A program made the translations under genes and the position numbers. From assembly GCA_900469955.1 (NCBI GenBank), contig UBYX01000033.1:1-64000 (forward strand): DNA of 64,000 nucleotides, read 5' to 3'. This DNA comes from Hyphomicrobiales bacterium. GTDB taxonomy: Bacteria > Pseudomonadota > Alphaproteobacteria > Rhizobiales > Rhizobiaceae. The notes beneath the pieces were generated by a model, which worked only from the letters and a program-made list of their open reading frames with translations, was not told the DNA's origin and did no database searches. This document shows, piece by piece, positions 17,728 through 26,226 of the stretch (position 1 is its first letter; every line of letters begins with the position of its first letter).

Positions 17728-17752
17728 GGAACAAAAAACGCGAAGCCACGTT
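17728..17752 (+). promoter_or_regulatory. EcfG/RpoE2-type promoter for the DUF3309 gene
   Basis: GGAAC at 17728-17732 and CGTT at 17749-17752 are separated by exactly 16 bases. Transcription would begin near 17760, about 37 bases before the ATG at 17797. The glycine-zipper gene downstream has no promoter of its own that I can see and is probably in the same transcript. Confidence 0.78.
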
Positions 17753-17796
17753 TCCTCGCCACATCCGACCCGGATTGCCTAGCGGAGTAGAATGCC

Positions 17797-17952
17797 ATGC
17801 TCGGAACCATATTGCTCATCATCCTCATCTTACTGCTCATTGGCGCTTTGCCGAATTGGGGTTATAGCCGAGGTTGGGGCTATGGTCCGTCCGGCGGATT
17901 GGGCCTCGTAGTACTGATCATCATCATCCTGCTGCTGATGGGCAGGATCTAA
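17797..17952 (+). CDS. DUF3309 small hydrophobic protein
   Basis: A 51-residue protein made of two hydrophobic stretches (MLGTILLIILILLLIGALP and LGLVVLIIIILLLMGRI) joined by a Trp/Tyr/Gly-rich hairpin (NWGYSRGWGYGPSGG). This is the DUF3309 pattern, a widespread inner-membrane family of unknown function. ATG 17797 has GGAG 9 bases upstream. A canonical general-stress promoter precedes it, so induction under stress or in stationary phase is expected. The gene is followed by a glycine-zipper lipoprotein after 39 bases. Confidence 0.88.
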   Translation: MLGTILLIILILLLIGALPNWGYSRGWGYGPSGGLGLVVLIIIILLLMGRI

Positions 17953-17991
17953 AAACGGCGTAGCCGTGCGTTAGAAGGGAAGGGAAATCAC

Positions 17992-18246
17992 ATGAAGAAG
18001 ATTCTGGTTGTGGGCTGCATGATCGGCACGCTCGCCTCTTGCACATCCACCGAACGGGGCACGGCAATCGGTGCTGGTACCGGTGCTGTCATCGGCGGTG
18101 CTGTTACCAATAGCTGGGGCGGCGCAGCAGTCGGCGCTGTCGCGGGCGGTCTCGTCGGCGCAGCAATCGGCGAGTCCGAAAAGCGCCGCGGTTATTGCGT
18201 CTACCGCGACCGTTACGGCCGCACCTACGAGGCCCGTTGCCGCTAA
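17992..18246 (+). CDS. Small glycine-zipper lipoprotein
   Basis: An 84-residue envelope protein. The N-terminus is a lipoprotein signal with a lipobox-like LASC at residues 14-17. Residues 20-60 hold alternating Gly/Ala pairs (GAGTGAVIGG, GAVAGGLVGAAIGE), a glycine-zipper motif that packs in membranes, as in SlyB/17-kDa antigen relatives. The tail has two cysteines (YCVYRDRYGR, ARCR). It probably shares the EcfG promoter of the DUF3309 gene. The molecular role is unknown. Confidence 0.82.
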   Translation: MKKILVVGCMIGTLASCTSTERGTAIGAGTGAVIGGAVTNSWGGAAVGAVAGGLVGAAIGESEKRRGYCVYRDRYGRTYEARCR

Positions 18247-18269
18247 GCTGGACGCGGGAGATATCGATG

Positions 18270-18303
18270 ACCGGCGGAGGGCGACCGACGCCGGTTTTTC
18301 TTT
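18270..18303 (+). terminator. Terminator after the glycine-zipper gene
   Basis: The stem ACCGGCG/CGCCGGT with a 12-base loop is followed directly by TTTTCTTT, 23 bases after the stop codon. It ends the presumed DUF3309/glycine-zipper transcript. Confidence 0.85.
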
Positions 18304-18334
18304 GCCTAAAAGATGCCGGGATTAACCTTTGGAG

Positions 18335-18362
18335 CAAAGCCGGAACGAATCGCTGACGAATC
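18335..18362 (+). repeat. 28-base direct repeat, copy 2 (GAATC pair)
   Basis: Exact second copy of the 28-base sequence at 17530-17557, again with two GAATC sites 11 bases apart (18347 and 18358). The two copies flank the stress-promoter/DUF3309/glycine-zipper unit in direct orientation. Confidence 0.85.
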
Positions 18363-18430
18363 GGCGACATCGGCTTCTTCCCGGTTTGTTCACCGCAATA
18401 GGTAGTGTGATAACAATATGTTAACCATAG

Positions 18431-18452
18431 AGGCAGGCGATATCGCCTGCCT
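18431..18452 (-). terminator. 22-base perfect palindrome after phbB
   Basis: A perfect self-complementary 22-mer centred on GATATC (arms AGGCAGGCGAT) lies 38 bases after the phbB stop. It can form a strong stem, but the T-tract is missing on both strands, so termination is likely but not proven. Confidence 0.5.
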
Positions 18453-18490
18453 TGTTGCGGTCTAAATGCCGCCAAAGGTTAACGCCGGAA

Positions 18491-19219
18491 TTAACCGGCC
18501 ATGAACTGACCGCCGTTCGCCGAAAGCGTCGAACCGGTGATGAAACCTGCTTCGTCGGAGGCGAGGAAAACAACGCAACGGGCTATTTCCTCCGGTTCGC
18601 CCAGGCGACCGACTGGAATCTGCGGAATGATCCGCTCGTTGAGAACCTTTTCCGGAACGGCGCGCACCATCTCCGTGCCGATATATCCGGGGCAGATCGC
18701 ATTGACAGTGATGTTCTTCGCCGCTCCCTCCTGGGCAAGCGCCTTGGTGAAACCGAGATCCCCTGCCTTGGCCGCGGAATAATTCACCTGCCCCATCTGG
18801 CCCTTCTGACCGTTGATGGAAGAAATGTTGATGATCCGGCCAAACCCCCGGTCGCGCATCCCGGTCCAGATCGGATGCGTCATGTTGAAAAGGCCTGTGA
18901 GGTTTGTGCCGATTACCTCGTTCCACTGTTCCGGGGTCATCTTGTGGAACATTCCGTCCCGCGTGATGCCGGCATTGTTCACAAGGATGCCGATCGGCCC
19001 GAGTTCGGCTTCGACCCTGGCGATGCCTTCGACGCAAGCCTGATAGCTTGACACGTCCCACTTAAAGACGGAGATCCCCGTCTCGTCATAGAAAGCTTTT
19101 GCCTTCTCTTCATTCCCGGCAAAGTTGGCCGCCACCCGATACCCCGCAGCCTTCAGGGCAATAGAGATCGCCGCCCCGATACCGCGCGTTCCTCCCGAAA
19201 CCAATGCAACCCTGCTCAT
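18491..19219 (-). CDS. phbB: Acetoacetyl-CoA reductase
   Basis: NADPH-dependent reduction of acetoacetyl-CoA to (R)-3-hydroxybutyryl-CoA, the second step of poly-3-hydroxybutyrate synthesis. It is a short-chain dehydrogenase of 242 residues with cofactor motif GGTRGIG at 9-15, NNAG at 81-84, and the catalytic set Ser134, Tyr147 and Lys151 (NYSAAKAG). It follows phbA on the same strand after 112 bases that contain a hairpin, so the two are an operon, possibly with tuned expression. Confidence 0.96.
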   Translation of the reverse strand: MSRVALVSGGTRGIGAAISIALKAAGYRVAANFAGNEEKAKAFYDETGISVFKWDVSSYQACVEGIARVEAELGPIGILVNNAGITRDGMFHKMTPEQWNEVIGTNLTGLFNMTHPIWTGMRDRGFGRIINISSINGQKGQMGQVNYSAAKAGDLGFTKALAQEGAAKNITVNAICPGYIGTEMVRAVPEKVLNERIIPQIPVGRLGEPEEIARCVVFLASDEAGFITGSTLSANGGQFMAG

Positions 19220-19288
19220 GCGACTTCCCTTCCCTTTGTTATGCGGTCCTTTTGCGTAACCAGATACTTACGGATTTTCGTAAGACAG

Positions 19289-19320
19289 GCCCCGCCTTTT
19301 CGGCGTCCGTCCAGCGGGGC
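19289..19320 (-). terminator. Hairpin between phbA and phbB, possible attenuator
   Basis: The arms GCCCCGC (19289-19295) and GCGGGGC (19314-19320) can pair in the phbA-phbB spacer. A second small stem CTTACG/CGTAAG lies at 19267-19282. No T-run follows, so RNA processing or partial attenuation is more likely than full termination. Confidence 0.4.
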
Positions 19321-19331
19321 TTGGGCTAAGA

Positions 19332-20513
19332 TCACATTGCTTCGAGGCACATGGCGACACCCATGCCGCCGCCGATGCAAAGCGTCGCCAGACCTTTCTT
19401 GGCGCCGCGACGCTTCATTTCGAAGAGAAGCGTGTTGAGAACGCGGGCACCCGACGCACCGATCGGATGACCGATGGCAATGGCGCCGCCGTTGACGTTG
19501 ACGATCGAGGTATCCCAGCCGAGGTCCTTGTTGACTGCGCAAGCCTGCGCCGCAAAGGCTTCGTTTGCCTCGACAAGATCGAGATCGTTGACGGACCAGC
19601 CGGCTCTCTCCAGCGCCTTGCGGGAAGCAGGAATCGGGCCGGTGCCCATGATCTGCGGATCGACGCCGGCGGTAGCCCAGGAAGCGATACGTACCATGGG
19701 CGTAATACCTCGGCGTACGGCTTCTTCTTCCGTCATGAGCACGGCCGCCGCCGCACCGTCGTTGAGGCCGGATGCGTTGCCGGCAGTGACCGTTCCTTCC
19801 TTGTCGAAGGCCGGGCGGAGCTTTGTCATGGCATCCAGTGTGGTACCAGCACGGATATATTCGTCGTTATCGACGGTCACGTCGCCTTTTCTCGTTTGAA
19901 TGACGTAGGGAATGATCTCGTCCCTGAAACGACCCGCGGTCTGGGCGGCTTCCGCCTTGTTTTGCGAAGAGACCGCAAACTGGTCCTGCTCTTCGCGGGA
20001 GAGCTGCCACTGGCGGGCGATATTTTCCGCGGTGATGCCCATATGGTAGCCGAAGAATGCGTCCGTCAGCCCGTCCTTGATCATTGTATCGACCATCTTG
20101 AAGTCGCCCATCTTGACGCCCCCGCGCAGGTGGGCGCAATGGGGAGCCATGGACATCGACTCCTGCCCGCCTGCGACGATGATCTTGGCGTCGCCCAGGG
20201 CAATCTGCTGCATTCCGAGTGCCACGGCGCGCAGGCCCGAACCGCAAAGCTGGTTCACCCCCCAGGCAGTCGCCTCCTTCGGAACACCTGCTTTCATGGC
20301 AGCCTGGCGGGCTGGGTTCTGGCCCTCGCCCGCCGGCAGCACCTGCCCCAGAATGACCTCGTCCACGTCGGACGCATCGACACCGGCGCGGGCAAGCGCG
20401 CCTTTGATCGCCGCCGCGCCGAGTTCGTGGGCCTGGACGTTGGCGAAGGCACCGTTGAACGAGCCGACGGCAGTGCGGGCAGCCGATGCGATCACGATGG
20501 ATGGATTAGCCAT
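19332..20513 (-). CDS. phbA: Acetyl-CoA C-acetyltransferase (beta-ketothiolase)
   Basis: Condenses two acetyl-CoA to acetoacetyl-CoA, the first PHB step. The thiolase has 393 residues from ATG 20513, which has a GAGGAG ribosome site. Catalytic Cys90 (NQLCGSG), His349 (GHPIGASG) and Cys379 (LCIGGGMG) are all present. It is the first gene of phbA-phbB and is divergent from the PHB repressor gene phaR. The polymerase gene phaC is not in the window. Confidence 0.96.
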   Translation of the reverse strand: MANPSIVIASAARTAVGSFNGAFANVQAHELGAAAIKGALARAGVDASDVDEVILGQVLPAGEGQNPARQAAMKAGVPKEATAWGVNQLCGSGLRAVALGMQQIALGDAKIIVAGGQESMSMAPHCAHLRGGVKMGDFKMVDTMIKDGLTDAFFGYHMGITAENIARQWQLSREEQDQFAVSSQNKAEAAQTAGRFRDEIIPYVIQTRKGDVTVDNDEYIRAGTTLDAMTKLRPAFDKEGTVTAGNASGLNDGAAAAVLMTEEEAVRRGITPMVRIASWATAGVDPQIMGTGPIPASRKALERAGWSVNDLDLVEANEAFAAQACAVNKDLGWDTSIVNVNGGAIAIGHPIGASGARVLNTLLFEMKRRGAKKGLATLCIGGGMGVAMCLEAM

Positions 20514-20760
20514 GGGAGGTCTCCTCTTATTCAATATTGCTCACGAGACTGGCAAAGCTTGGCCGCAGAGTCAAACGCCGGGCGGAGCAGCAAGCCGTTT
20601 TGCAAAATGGGCTCGGGATTTCGCAGATTTGCTGCGCAACAAAGCAATCGCCGCGCCGCACAATTCGATTGTCAGTCTGCTTCATTTAGGCTTACATTCC
20701 TCTTGGGAGTGCAGTGCCATCGACAAAAACAAACCAAATTGACGGGAGCAGGAGGCAATT
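20514..20760. promoter_or_regulatory. Divergent phbA/phaR promoter region
   Basis: This 247-base gap between divergent genes must contain promoters for both. It holds TGC-rich symmetric elements: TTTTGCAAAA (20599-20608) and TTGCTGCGCAA near 20629-20639, followed by CAAAGCAA. PhaR proteins bind TGC/GCA-rich repeats in PHB promoters, so these are candidate operators; that assignment is inference. Confidence 0.45.
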
Positions 20761-21336
20761 ATGGCGAAGACCGAGGGTGAAATTATAATCAAGAAATATG
20801 CCAACCGACGCCTCTACAATACAGGTACCAGCACCTATGTGACGCTGGAAGACCTGGCGAAAATGGTCAAGAAGGGCGAGGAATTCCTGGTTCAGGATGC
20901 CAAGACTGGCGAGGACATCACTCACTCCGTTCTAACGCAGATCATCTTCGAGCAGGAATCGAAGACTGGAAATACCCTGCTGCCGATCTCGTTTCTCCGG
21001 CAGCTGATTTCGTATTACGGCGACCAGATGCAGATGGTCGTGCCGACTTTCCTCGAACATTCGATGAAGGCTTTCACAGAGCAGCAAACGCAGATGCGGG
21101 AGCAGATGACCAAGGCTTTCGGAGACACGCCGCTCAGCAAAAATCTGCAGGCGCCGATTCAGTTGATGGAAGAACAGGTGCGTCGAAACACTGAGATGTT
21201 CCGTCAGGCGGTGCAGATGTTCTCCCCTTTCACCGGTCAGCCGCCAGCCACCGCTGCAAAGAAGACGGATTCGAAGGATATAGACGATCTGAAGGAACAG
21301 CTCCGCAACCTTCAGAGCCGGCTCGACAATCTCTGA
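20761..21336 (+). CDS. phaR: Polyhydroxyalkanoate synthesis repressor PhaR
   Basis: Protein of 191 residues with the PHB/PHA accumulation regulator DNA-binding domain at the N-terminus (IIKKYANRRLYNTGTSTYV), followed by the PHB-binding region (THSVLTQIIFEQE). The C-terminus is Gln-rich and helical. PhaR/AniA proteins bind both DNA and PHB granules, repressing phasin and PHB genes until polymer accumulates. In rhizobia they also affect exopolysaccharide and carbon flow. The ATG has AGGAGG upstream. The gene is divergent from phbA, and its stop abuts the next gene on the opposite strand. Confidence 0.94.
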   Translation: MAKTEGEIIIKKYANRRLYNTGTSTYVTLEDLAKMVKKGEEFLVQDAKTGEDITHSVLTQIIFEQESKTGNTLLPISFLRQLISYYGDQMQMVVPTFLEHSMKAFTEQQTQMREQMTKAFGDTPLSKNLQAPIQLMEEQVRRNTEMFRQAVQMFSPFTGQPPATAAKKTDSKDIDDLKEQLRNLQSRLDNL

Positions 21337-21744
21337 TCAGAGCCCGATCGACACATCCCGCCCGGCCGAACGGATCGCGACTGCAAAGCCGCCGATGACA
21401 TCAATGAATGCGATGATCATCAGGATGAAGAATATCTGCGTCGCAGCATCTCTGACCAATAGGAATTCCGTCAGATATCCGACGAAGGTCAGCATCGAGA
21501 GCATGTGATTGAAAAGCGAGCCGCGACCGTTGCGGCTCGCCTTCAGGATTTCCACGAAAAGAAAAACCAGCGCAACGACGATCAGAACATCGCCCAGCGT
21601 CATCGTCCACTCCGCGCCGGAGAGCATCCGCAGCGAGATCACCACGTTTTCGAGTGAGGCCACTCCGCCCCCACCCATCATTCCCGACATCGCGAGATTG
21701 TAGAGAACGAACGGAATGATCATCAACGGCAGGGCAGCGAGCAT
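21337..21744 (-). CDS. Hypothetical inner-membrane protein
   Basis: Protein of 135 residues from ATG 21744, which has GGAG 7 bases upstream. Hydrophobic segments lie near residues 1-20 (LAALPLMIIPFVLYNLA), 45-65 (VLIVVALVFLFVEIL), 80-95 (LSMLTFVGYLTEFLLV) and 100-125, giving four probable membrane helices. I do not recognise the family by name. It ends exactly one base after the phaR stop on the other strand, so the 3' ends of the two transcripts must overlap. Confidence 0.7.
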   Translation of the reverse strand: MLAALPLMIIPFVLYNLAMSGMMGGGGVASLENVVISLRMLSGAEWTMTLGDVLIVVALVFLFVEILKASRNGRGSLFNHMLSMLTFVGYLTEFLLVRDAATQIFFILMIIAFIDVIGGFAVAIRSAGRDVSIGL

Positions 21745-21820
21745 GGGCAGACTCCGGACTGAATGATTGGTCGGCCGGACTGTGATGGCTGCCCGCCCTT
21801 TCCGCAAGACATCGCTGAAA

Positions 21821-21846
21821 CAAAAAAGGCCGGCAAAGCCGGCCTT
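21821..21846 (-). terminator. Terminator after rpmF
   Basis: The stem AAGGCCGGC/GCCGGCCTT with loop AAA is followed on the minus strand by a T-run, 26 bases after the rpmF stop. It is a textbook intrinsic terminator. Confidence 0.92.
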
Positions 21847-21872
21847 CATGCAAACTTGCCTGTTAAAAACGC

Positions 21873-22058
21873 TTATGCGTTTTCCTTCGGCGTCAGAACC
21901 TGGCGACCACGGTACATACCGGTCTTCAGGTCGATGTGGTGCGGGCGGCGAAGTTCGCCGGAGTTCTTGTCTTCGACGTAGGTCGAAGCCTTGAGCGCGT
22001 CGGCGGAGCGGCGCATACCGCGCTTGGACGGGCTCGTTTTTCTCTTCGGTACAGCCAT
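21873..22058 (-). CDS. rpmF: 50S ribosomal protein L32
   Basis: Component of the large ribosomal subunit, 61 residues, starting [18 protein letters not shown]. It retains the family core ([21 protein letters not shown]). The start at ATG 22058 matches the universal L32 N-terminus. It is monocistronic, with a strong terminator. Confidence 0.97.
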   Translation of the reverse strand: MAVPKRKTSPSKRGMRRSADALKASTYVEDKNSGELRRPHHIDLKTGMYRGRQVLTPKENA

Positions 22059-22206
22059 TTTCGTTACTCCACTTTCGTGCAAAACATGATCCCCGGCCGG
22101 AACTGAGGCCGATTGGGCATGTCTCGATCTCGGAAATTTGGGCGGCTTATACATGCCCTGCAGGGGTTTGACCAGTCCCTGGCGGGATTTTTTGCAAATA
22201 GCCGGC

Positions 22207-22854
22207 TCATGCCTCGTCTTCTGGCACTATCCATGTTTCGGCAAGCGCCGCTTCTTGCCATTTGAGCCAAGCGGGGTGGGATTTCATCGCCGCCATATAG
22301 GCAAGCGTATCCGCATCCGTCACAAGATCATAAACGTCAAGACGGTTGACGACGGGCGCAAACATAGCATCCGCTGCGGAGAACTCGCCGAATAGAAACG
22401 GCCCGCCGGATTTCGTCCGGAATTCTTTCCAGATCGCGGAAATCCGGGCAACGTCGTCCATCACGCCTTCGGCCAGGTCGATTTTGCCCTTTGGCCGCCG
22501 GATATTCATCGGGCAGGCGTTACGCAAGGCTCTGAACCCGGCAAGCATCTCAACCGAAATCGACCGTGCTACCGCCCGGTCGGCCGCAGCTTTTGGCCAG
22601 ACGCTTTTTTCGGGGAAAAGCTCGGCCACATATTCGATGATCGCCAGCGATTCCCAGACACGCAGGTCCCCATGATGCAACACGGGCACCTTTCCGGTCG
22701 GTGAGATCGGTCTGAACTTGGGATTTCCTGCCGGAAAATCGAACGGGATCACCACGTCCTCGAAGGAAATTCCTGCCGCCGTCATCGCAATCCAGGGACG
22801 GAAAGACCAGGACGAATAATTCTTGTTGCCGATATAAAGGGTGAGTTTTTCCAC
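22207..22854 (-). CDS. Glutathione S-transferase family protein
   Basis: Protein of 215 residues with a thioredoxin-like N-terminal domain. It starts [18 protein letters not shown], has the cis-Pro segment GKVPVL near 54-59 and the glutathione-contacting ESLAIIEY near 68-75. A helical C-terminal domain follows. The YSSWSFRPW start is typical of a bacterial GST subgroup whose substrates are unknown. No close functional partner is nearby. Confidence 0.85.
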   Translation of the reverse strand: MEKLTLYIGNKNYSSWSFRPWIAMTAAGISFEDVVIPFDFPAGNPKFRPISPTGKVPVLHHGDLRVWESLAIIEYVAELFPEKSVWPKAAADRAVARSISVEMLAGFRALRNACPMNIRRPKGKIDLAEGVMDDVARISAIWKEFRTKSGGPFLFGEFSAADAMFAPVVNRLDVYDLVTDADTLAYMAAMKSHPAWLKWQEAALAETWIVPEDEA

Positions 22855-22925
22855 GACGGCGCCTCCAGTGGTTTTACCTGCCTATAAGCGGCCTGCGGGG
22901 CGACGACTAATGAAAATGTGCGAAC

Positions 22926-23627
22926 TCAGCCATAAATGCATTTGATATAGTCGGCGGAGCTGCGGGCACGGCGCTCGACGACCGCGGCAAGACGCTGCAT
23001 CCCCCGACCGGGCTTGCCGGCGACCCGGGTTATGGGATTAGGGAGCGCCACAGCCAGAAGCGCCGCCTGCCGCGCGCTGAGCTTTGCGGCCGGCACCTTG
23101 AAATGATGCTGAGCGGCGGCCTCCGCCCCATAAATACCAGGCCCCCATTCGGCGATGTTGAGGTAAATCTCCATCATCCGGCGCTTCGACCATACGAAGT
23201 CGGCTCCGATTGCAAGAGGCAGTTCGAGGCCTTTGCGAATGAAGGAACGGCCGTTCCAGAGGAACAGGTTCTTGACCGTCTGCATCGGGATCGTGCTGGC
23301 CCCGCGTGTCGCTTCGCCATCAAGGGCATCCTCGACCACGCCGCGCATCTGGGCCCAGTCAACGCCGCCATGAAAGCAGAATTGCCCGTCCTCTGACATC
23401 ATTACCGAACGCACCAGATTGGGCGAGATCTCATCGAGGCTGACCCAGCGCCGGTCATAGCCGCGGAAGAGCGCAAGTTCAGAGAGCATCAAGGTCGAAA
23501 CAGGGCGGGTGAACGGAACCGCGTAGACCAGGATCAGCAGGTAAGGCAGCACCAGAAGAACGACCGCAATCGACAGAAGCCGACGCGCCAGCCTATTGGA
23601 CAACAGACGTTCCCGCCGCGTCCTCAT
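22926..23627 (-). CDS. mtgA: Monofunctional peptidoglycan glycosyltransferase
   Basis: Polymerises lipid II glycan strands at the inner membrane. From ATG 23627 (GAGGAG ribosome site) it has 233 residues with one N-terminal membrane anchor (residues 16-36). The GT51 domain shows the catalytic glutamate in [11 protein letters not shown], the [13 protein letters not shown] motif and [10 protein letters not shown]. There is no transpeptidase domain. It is divergent from ispA; both pathways supply or use lipid-linked wall precursors. Confidence 0.93.
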   Translation of the reverse strand: MRTRRERLLSNRLARRLLSIAVVLLVLPYLLILVYAVPFTRPVSTLMLSELALFRGYDRRWVSLDEISPNLVRSVMMSEDGQFCFHGGVDWAQMRGVVEDALDGEATRGASTIPMQTVKNLFLWNGRSFIRKGLELPLAIGADFVWSKRRMMEIYLNIAEWGPGIYGAEAAAQHHFKVPAAKLSARQAALLAVALPNPITRVAGKPGRGMQRLAAVVERRARSSADYIKCIYG

Positions 23628-23803
23628 GACGGGCTCCTCTTCGTCCGCGTGCTGTTCGGGTGTAATGTCCAATATCCCGCTTATCCCATGCTTAGCGATT
23701 TCATAACTGCTGAATGCCTCCAAGGCGAGTCCGACGCGGAAACTTCCCATGTACTGGTAAATCGCCGTTGCCTGCCAACGGTCGGCATGCCAAACAGCGC
23801 TCC

Positions 23804-24718
23804 ATGACGGACATCAAATCTGCCTTTGACCAGCATCTGCGGCAAAGCGCTTCCGAGACGGAAGCCTTGCTTTCTTCGATGCTTTCCGATGCCGCCCTCC
23901 CGGATGAGATCGCCCGCCCGGCACACCTGATGGCAGCTATGCGGCACGGCACCCTGAACGGTGGAAAACGGCTTCGTCCGTTTCTCCTGCGCGAAAGCGC
24001 AGCACTCCTTGGAGGGTCATCCGAGGTCGCCCTCCGCGTCGGCGTGGCGCTCGAATGCCTGCATTGCTATTCGCTGATTCACGACGATCTTCCAGCCATG
24101 GACGACGACGACCTGCGGCGGGGTCAGCCGACGGTGCACAAGGCTTTCGACGAAGCGACGGCGATCCTCGCCGGCGACAGCCTTCTGACCTATGCGTTCG
24201 ACATCATCGCCGCCCCGGAAACCGTGCTTGCGGACAGGCTCAAGACGGAGCTTGTGCTGGCGCTGGCGCGCGCAGCAGGCCCTGGCGGCATGGCAGGCGG
24301 CCAGGCGCTCGATCTCGCGGCAGAAAAATCCCCACCGGATGAAGCCGGCATCGTAACCTTGCAGGCAATGAAGACCGGCGCCCTGCTGCGGTTTGCTTGT
24401 GAGGCCGGCGCCATCGTCGCCGGTTCGCCAACGGCCGATCGGGAAAGGCTTCGTCTTTTCGGCCAGAAGATCGGTCTTGCCTATCAACTCGCCGACGACT
24501 TGCTCGACCTCACCTCCGATGCCGCTACCCTTGGGAAAGCGGCCGGCAAGGATGCCGCGCGCGGCAAGGGAACGCTGGTCGGTCTCCATGGCATGGACTG
24601 GGCAGAAAAAAGGCTCGATGCTCTCACCGAAGAGGCCGTCGGCCTTCTTGCGCCGTACGGTGAAAAGGCGCTTATTCTGCAGGAAGCGGCGCGCTTCATC
24701 GCCAGCCGAGACAATTGA
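23804..24718 (+). CDS. ispA: Polyprenyl synthetase (farnesyl/geranylgeranyl diphosphate synthase)
   Basis: Condenses isopentenyl diphosphate with allylic diphosphates. The protein has 304 residues from ATG 23804. First Asp-rich motif [15 protein letters not shown] at about 98-112; second motif [11 protein letters not shown] near 227-237. The two residues between the first Asp pair and the following Asp run fit the short-chain bacterial type. The frame is open upstream to 23714 but without conserved sequence. The ispG gene of the same isoprenoid pathway lies 2.7 kb away. Confidence 0.9.
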   Translation: MTDIKSAFDQHLRQSASETEALLSSMLSDAALPDEIARPAHLMAAMRHGTLNGGKRLRPFLLRESAALLGGSSEVALRVGVALECLHCYSLIHDDLPAMDDDDLRRGQPTVHKAFDEATAILAGDSLLTYAFDIIAAPETVLADRLKTELVLALARAAGPGGMAGGQALDLAAEKSPPDEAGIVTLQAMKTGALLRFACEAGAIVAGSPTADRERLRLFGQKIGLAYQLADDLLDLTSDAATLGKAAGKDAARGKGTLVGLHGMDWAEKRLDALTEEAVGLLAPYGEKALILQEAARFIASRDN

Positions 24719-24734
24719 CGCCTGGGGGAAAATC

Positions 24735-25367
24735 TTGCCCGATATCCTGATCTATATGTGGCCCGCCTATGTCGCCTATATCATCAACGTCGTAAGCCCC
24801 GGCCCGGCTAATTTTGCAATCATCGGTGCCTCGATCTCGCAAGGGCGGCGCGCAGGCTTGATCACCGCGCTCGGTATCGGCTGTGGTTCATTCACCTGGG
24901 CCTGCGCGGCAGCGCTCGGCCTTGCGGCGCTGCTGCGCAACTATGCGATCGCGCTGGAAATCTTGAAGGTCCTCGGGGGGATTTACCTGATCTATCTCGC
25001 CTGGAAGGCCTATAAGTCCGCACGCCTGCCGGATACGGAAGCCGCGATCGGCAATGTCCGGACGAACTATACGGCGCGCCAGCTCTGGCTGCGTGGTTAC
25101 ATGATCCACTTGACCAATCCGAAGGCGATCTTTGCCTGGCTGGCGATCATTTCGCTCGGCCTTCCGGAAAATGCGCCGGTCTCGGCAATCATCCTGATCA
25201 TCGCCATCTGCATGACATCCAGCCTGACGGTCTTCACTACCTACGCGGTGGTATTTTCCACATCCCACGCGCTGCGGAGCTACAAGAGCGCGCGACGCTG
25301 GATCGAAGGCACGATGGCCGTCTTCTATAGCGTCGCCGGGTTCAAGCTTCTGACGAGCCGCATCTGA
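24735..25367 (+). CDS. LysE-family amino-acid exporter
   Basis: Inner-membrane transporter of 210 residues with about six hydrophobic helices. The conserved N-terminal signature VSPGPANFAIIGASISQGRR and the central YLIYLAWKAYKSA and HLTNPKAIFAW identify the RhtB/LysE family, which exports amino acids such as threonine, homoserine or lysine. I use TTG 24735 as start because GGGGGAA lies about 7 bases upstream; ATG 24756 is an alternative. The gene begins 16 bases after ispA and may be cotranscribed. Confidence 0.87.
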   Translation: MPDILIYMWPAYVAYIINVVSPGPANFAIIGASISQGRRAGLITALGIGCGSFTWACAAALGLAALLRNYAIALEILKVLGGIYLIYLAWKAYKSARLPDTEAAIGNVRTNYTARQLWLRGYMIHLTNPKAIFAWLAIISLGLPENAPVSAIILIIAICMTSSLTVFTTYAVVFSTSHALRSYKSARRWIEGTMAVFYSVAGFKLLTSRI

Positions 25368-25391
25368 GCGGCTCGCCAGGATTCTCAAAAA

Positions 25392-26051
25392 TCAGCCCTG
25401 GGTGATCGGAGCGATCGCCACCTCGACGCGGCGGTTCTGCGCACGGCCGTCCGGGGTCGCGTTGGAAGCAACGGGCTGCGATGGGCCAAAGCCCATCGTC
25501 GACATGCGACGCTGGTCAACTCCGCGGCTTCCCAGATAGTTGGCGACCGACGCGGCACGACGTTCCGACAGGCCCTGGTTATGCGCAAGACTGCCGGTCG
25601 AATCCGTGTGGCCGTTTACGTCGATCAAGGTGCGGTTGAACTTGTTGAGCATGAGCGCCACGGAATCGAGCGTCCTGTAGAACGGCGGGATCACCTGGTC
25701 CTGATCGGTCGCAAAAGTGATGTTGGACGGCATGTTGAGGATGATGCGGTCGCCGACGCGCGTCACGGAAACGCCCGTGCCCTGAAGCTCGGCGCGCAGT
25801 TCCGCTTCCTGATTGTCCATATAGGCGCCAATCCCGCCCCCGGCCAGCGCACCGATACCGGCGCCGATCAGAGCGTTGCGGCCCGCATGGCGTCCGCCCG
25901 TCAACCCGCCCGCGAGCGCACCGAGGCCGGCACCGATCGCGGCACCACCGGCGGTGTTGGAAACCTTCTGTTCCCCCGTGTACGGATCGGTTGTGGTGCA
26001 GGCAGAGAGATAGGTCGCGCAAAGTGCGACGATTGCGATTTTCTTGAGCAT
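25392..26051 (-). CDS. OmpA-family peptidoglycan-binding lipoprotein with glycine zipper
   Basis: Outer-membrane lipoprotein of 219 residues. The lipobox is LSAC near residue 18. Residues 35-80 form a glycine-zipper segment (GAGLGALAGG, GAGIGALAGG). Residues 105-215 form an OmpA-like domain with peptidoglycan contacts in NGHTDSTGS and LSERRAASVANYL. It resembles YiaD-type proteins, which tether the outer membrane to the wall. It converges with the LysE gene. Confidence 0.92.
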   Translation of the reverse strand: MLKKIAIVALCATYLSACTTTDPYTGEQKVSNTAGGAAIGAGLGALAGGLTGGRHAGRNALIGAGIGALAGGGIGAYMDNQEAELRAELQGTGVSVTRVGDRIILNMPSNITFATDQDQVIPPFYRTLDSVALMLNKFNRTLIDVNGHTDSTGSLAHNQGLSERRAASVANYLGSRGVDQRRMSTMGFGPSQPVASNATPDGRAQNRRVEVAIAPITQG

Positions 26052-26226
26052 GAAGTTGAAGTCCCCGTCGTCAATGGTGACATCTCATTTACCACGAATT
26101 GCGGCAATAGCGAGGACAGGCGTGAGCACCCCGGTGCCCTTTTGTCGGTGGCTGGCATCCTTGATGCTGGCTTACTCGTTAACGAGCGCAATGAACTGGC
26201 CGGACGGAACCTCCGGGGCAGCTAAA

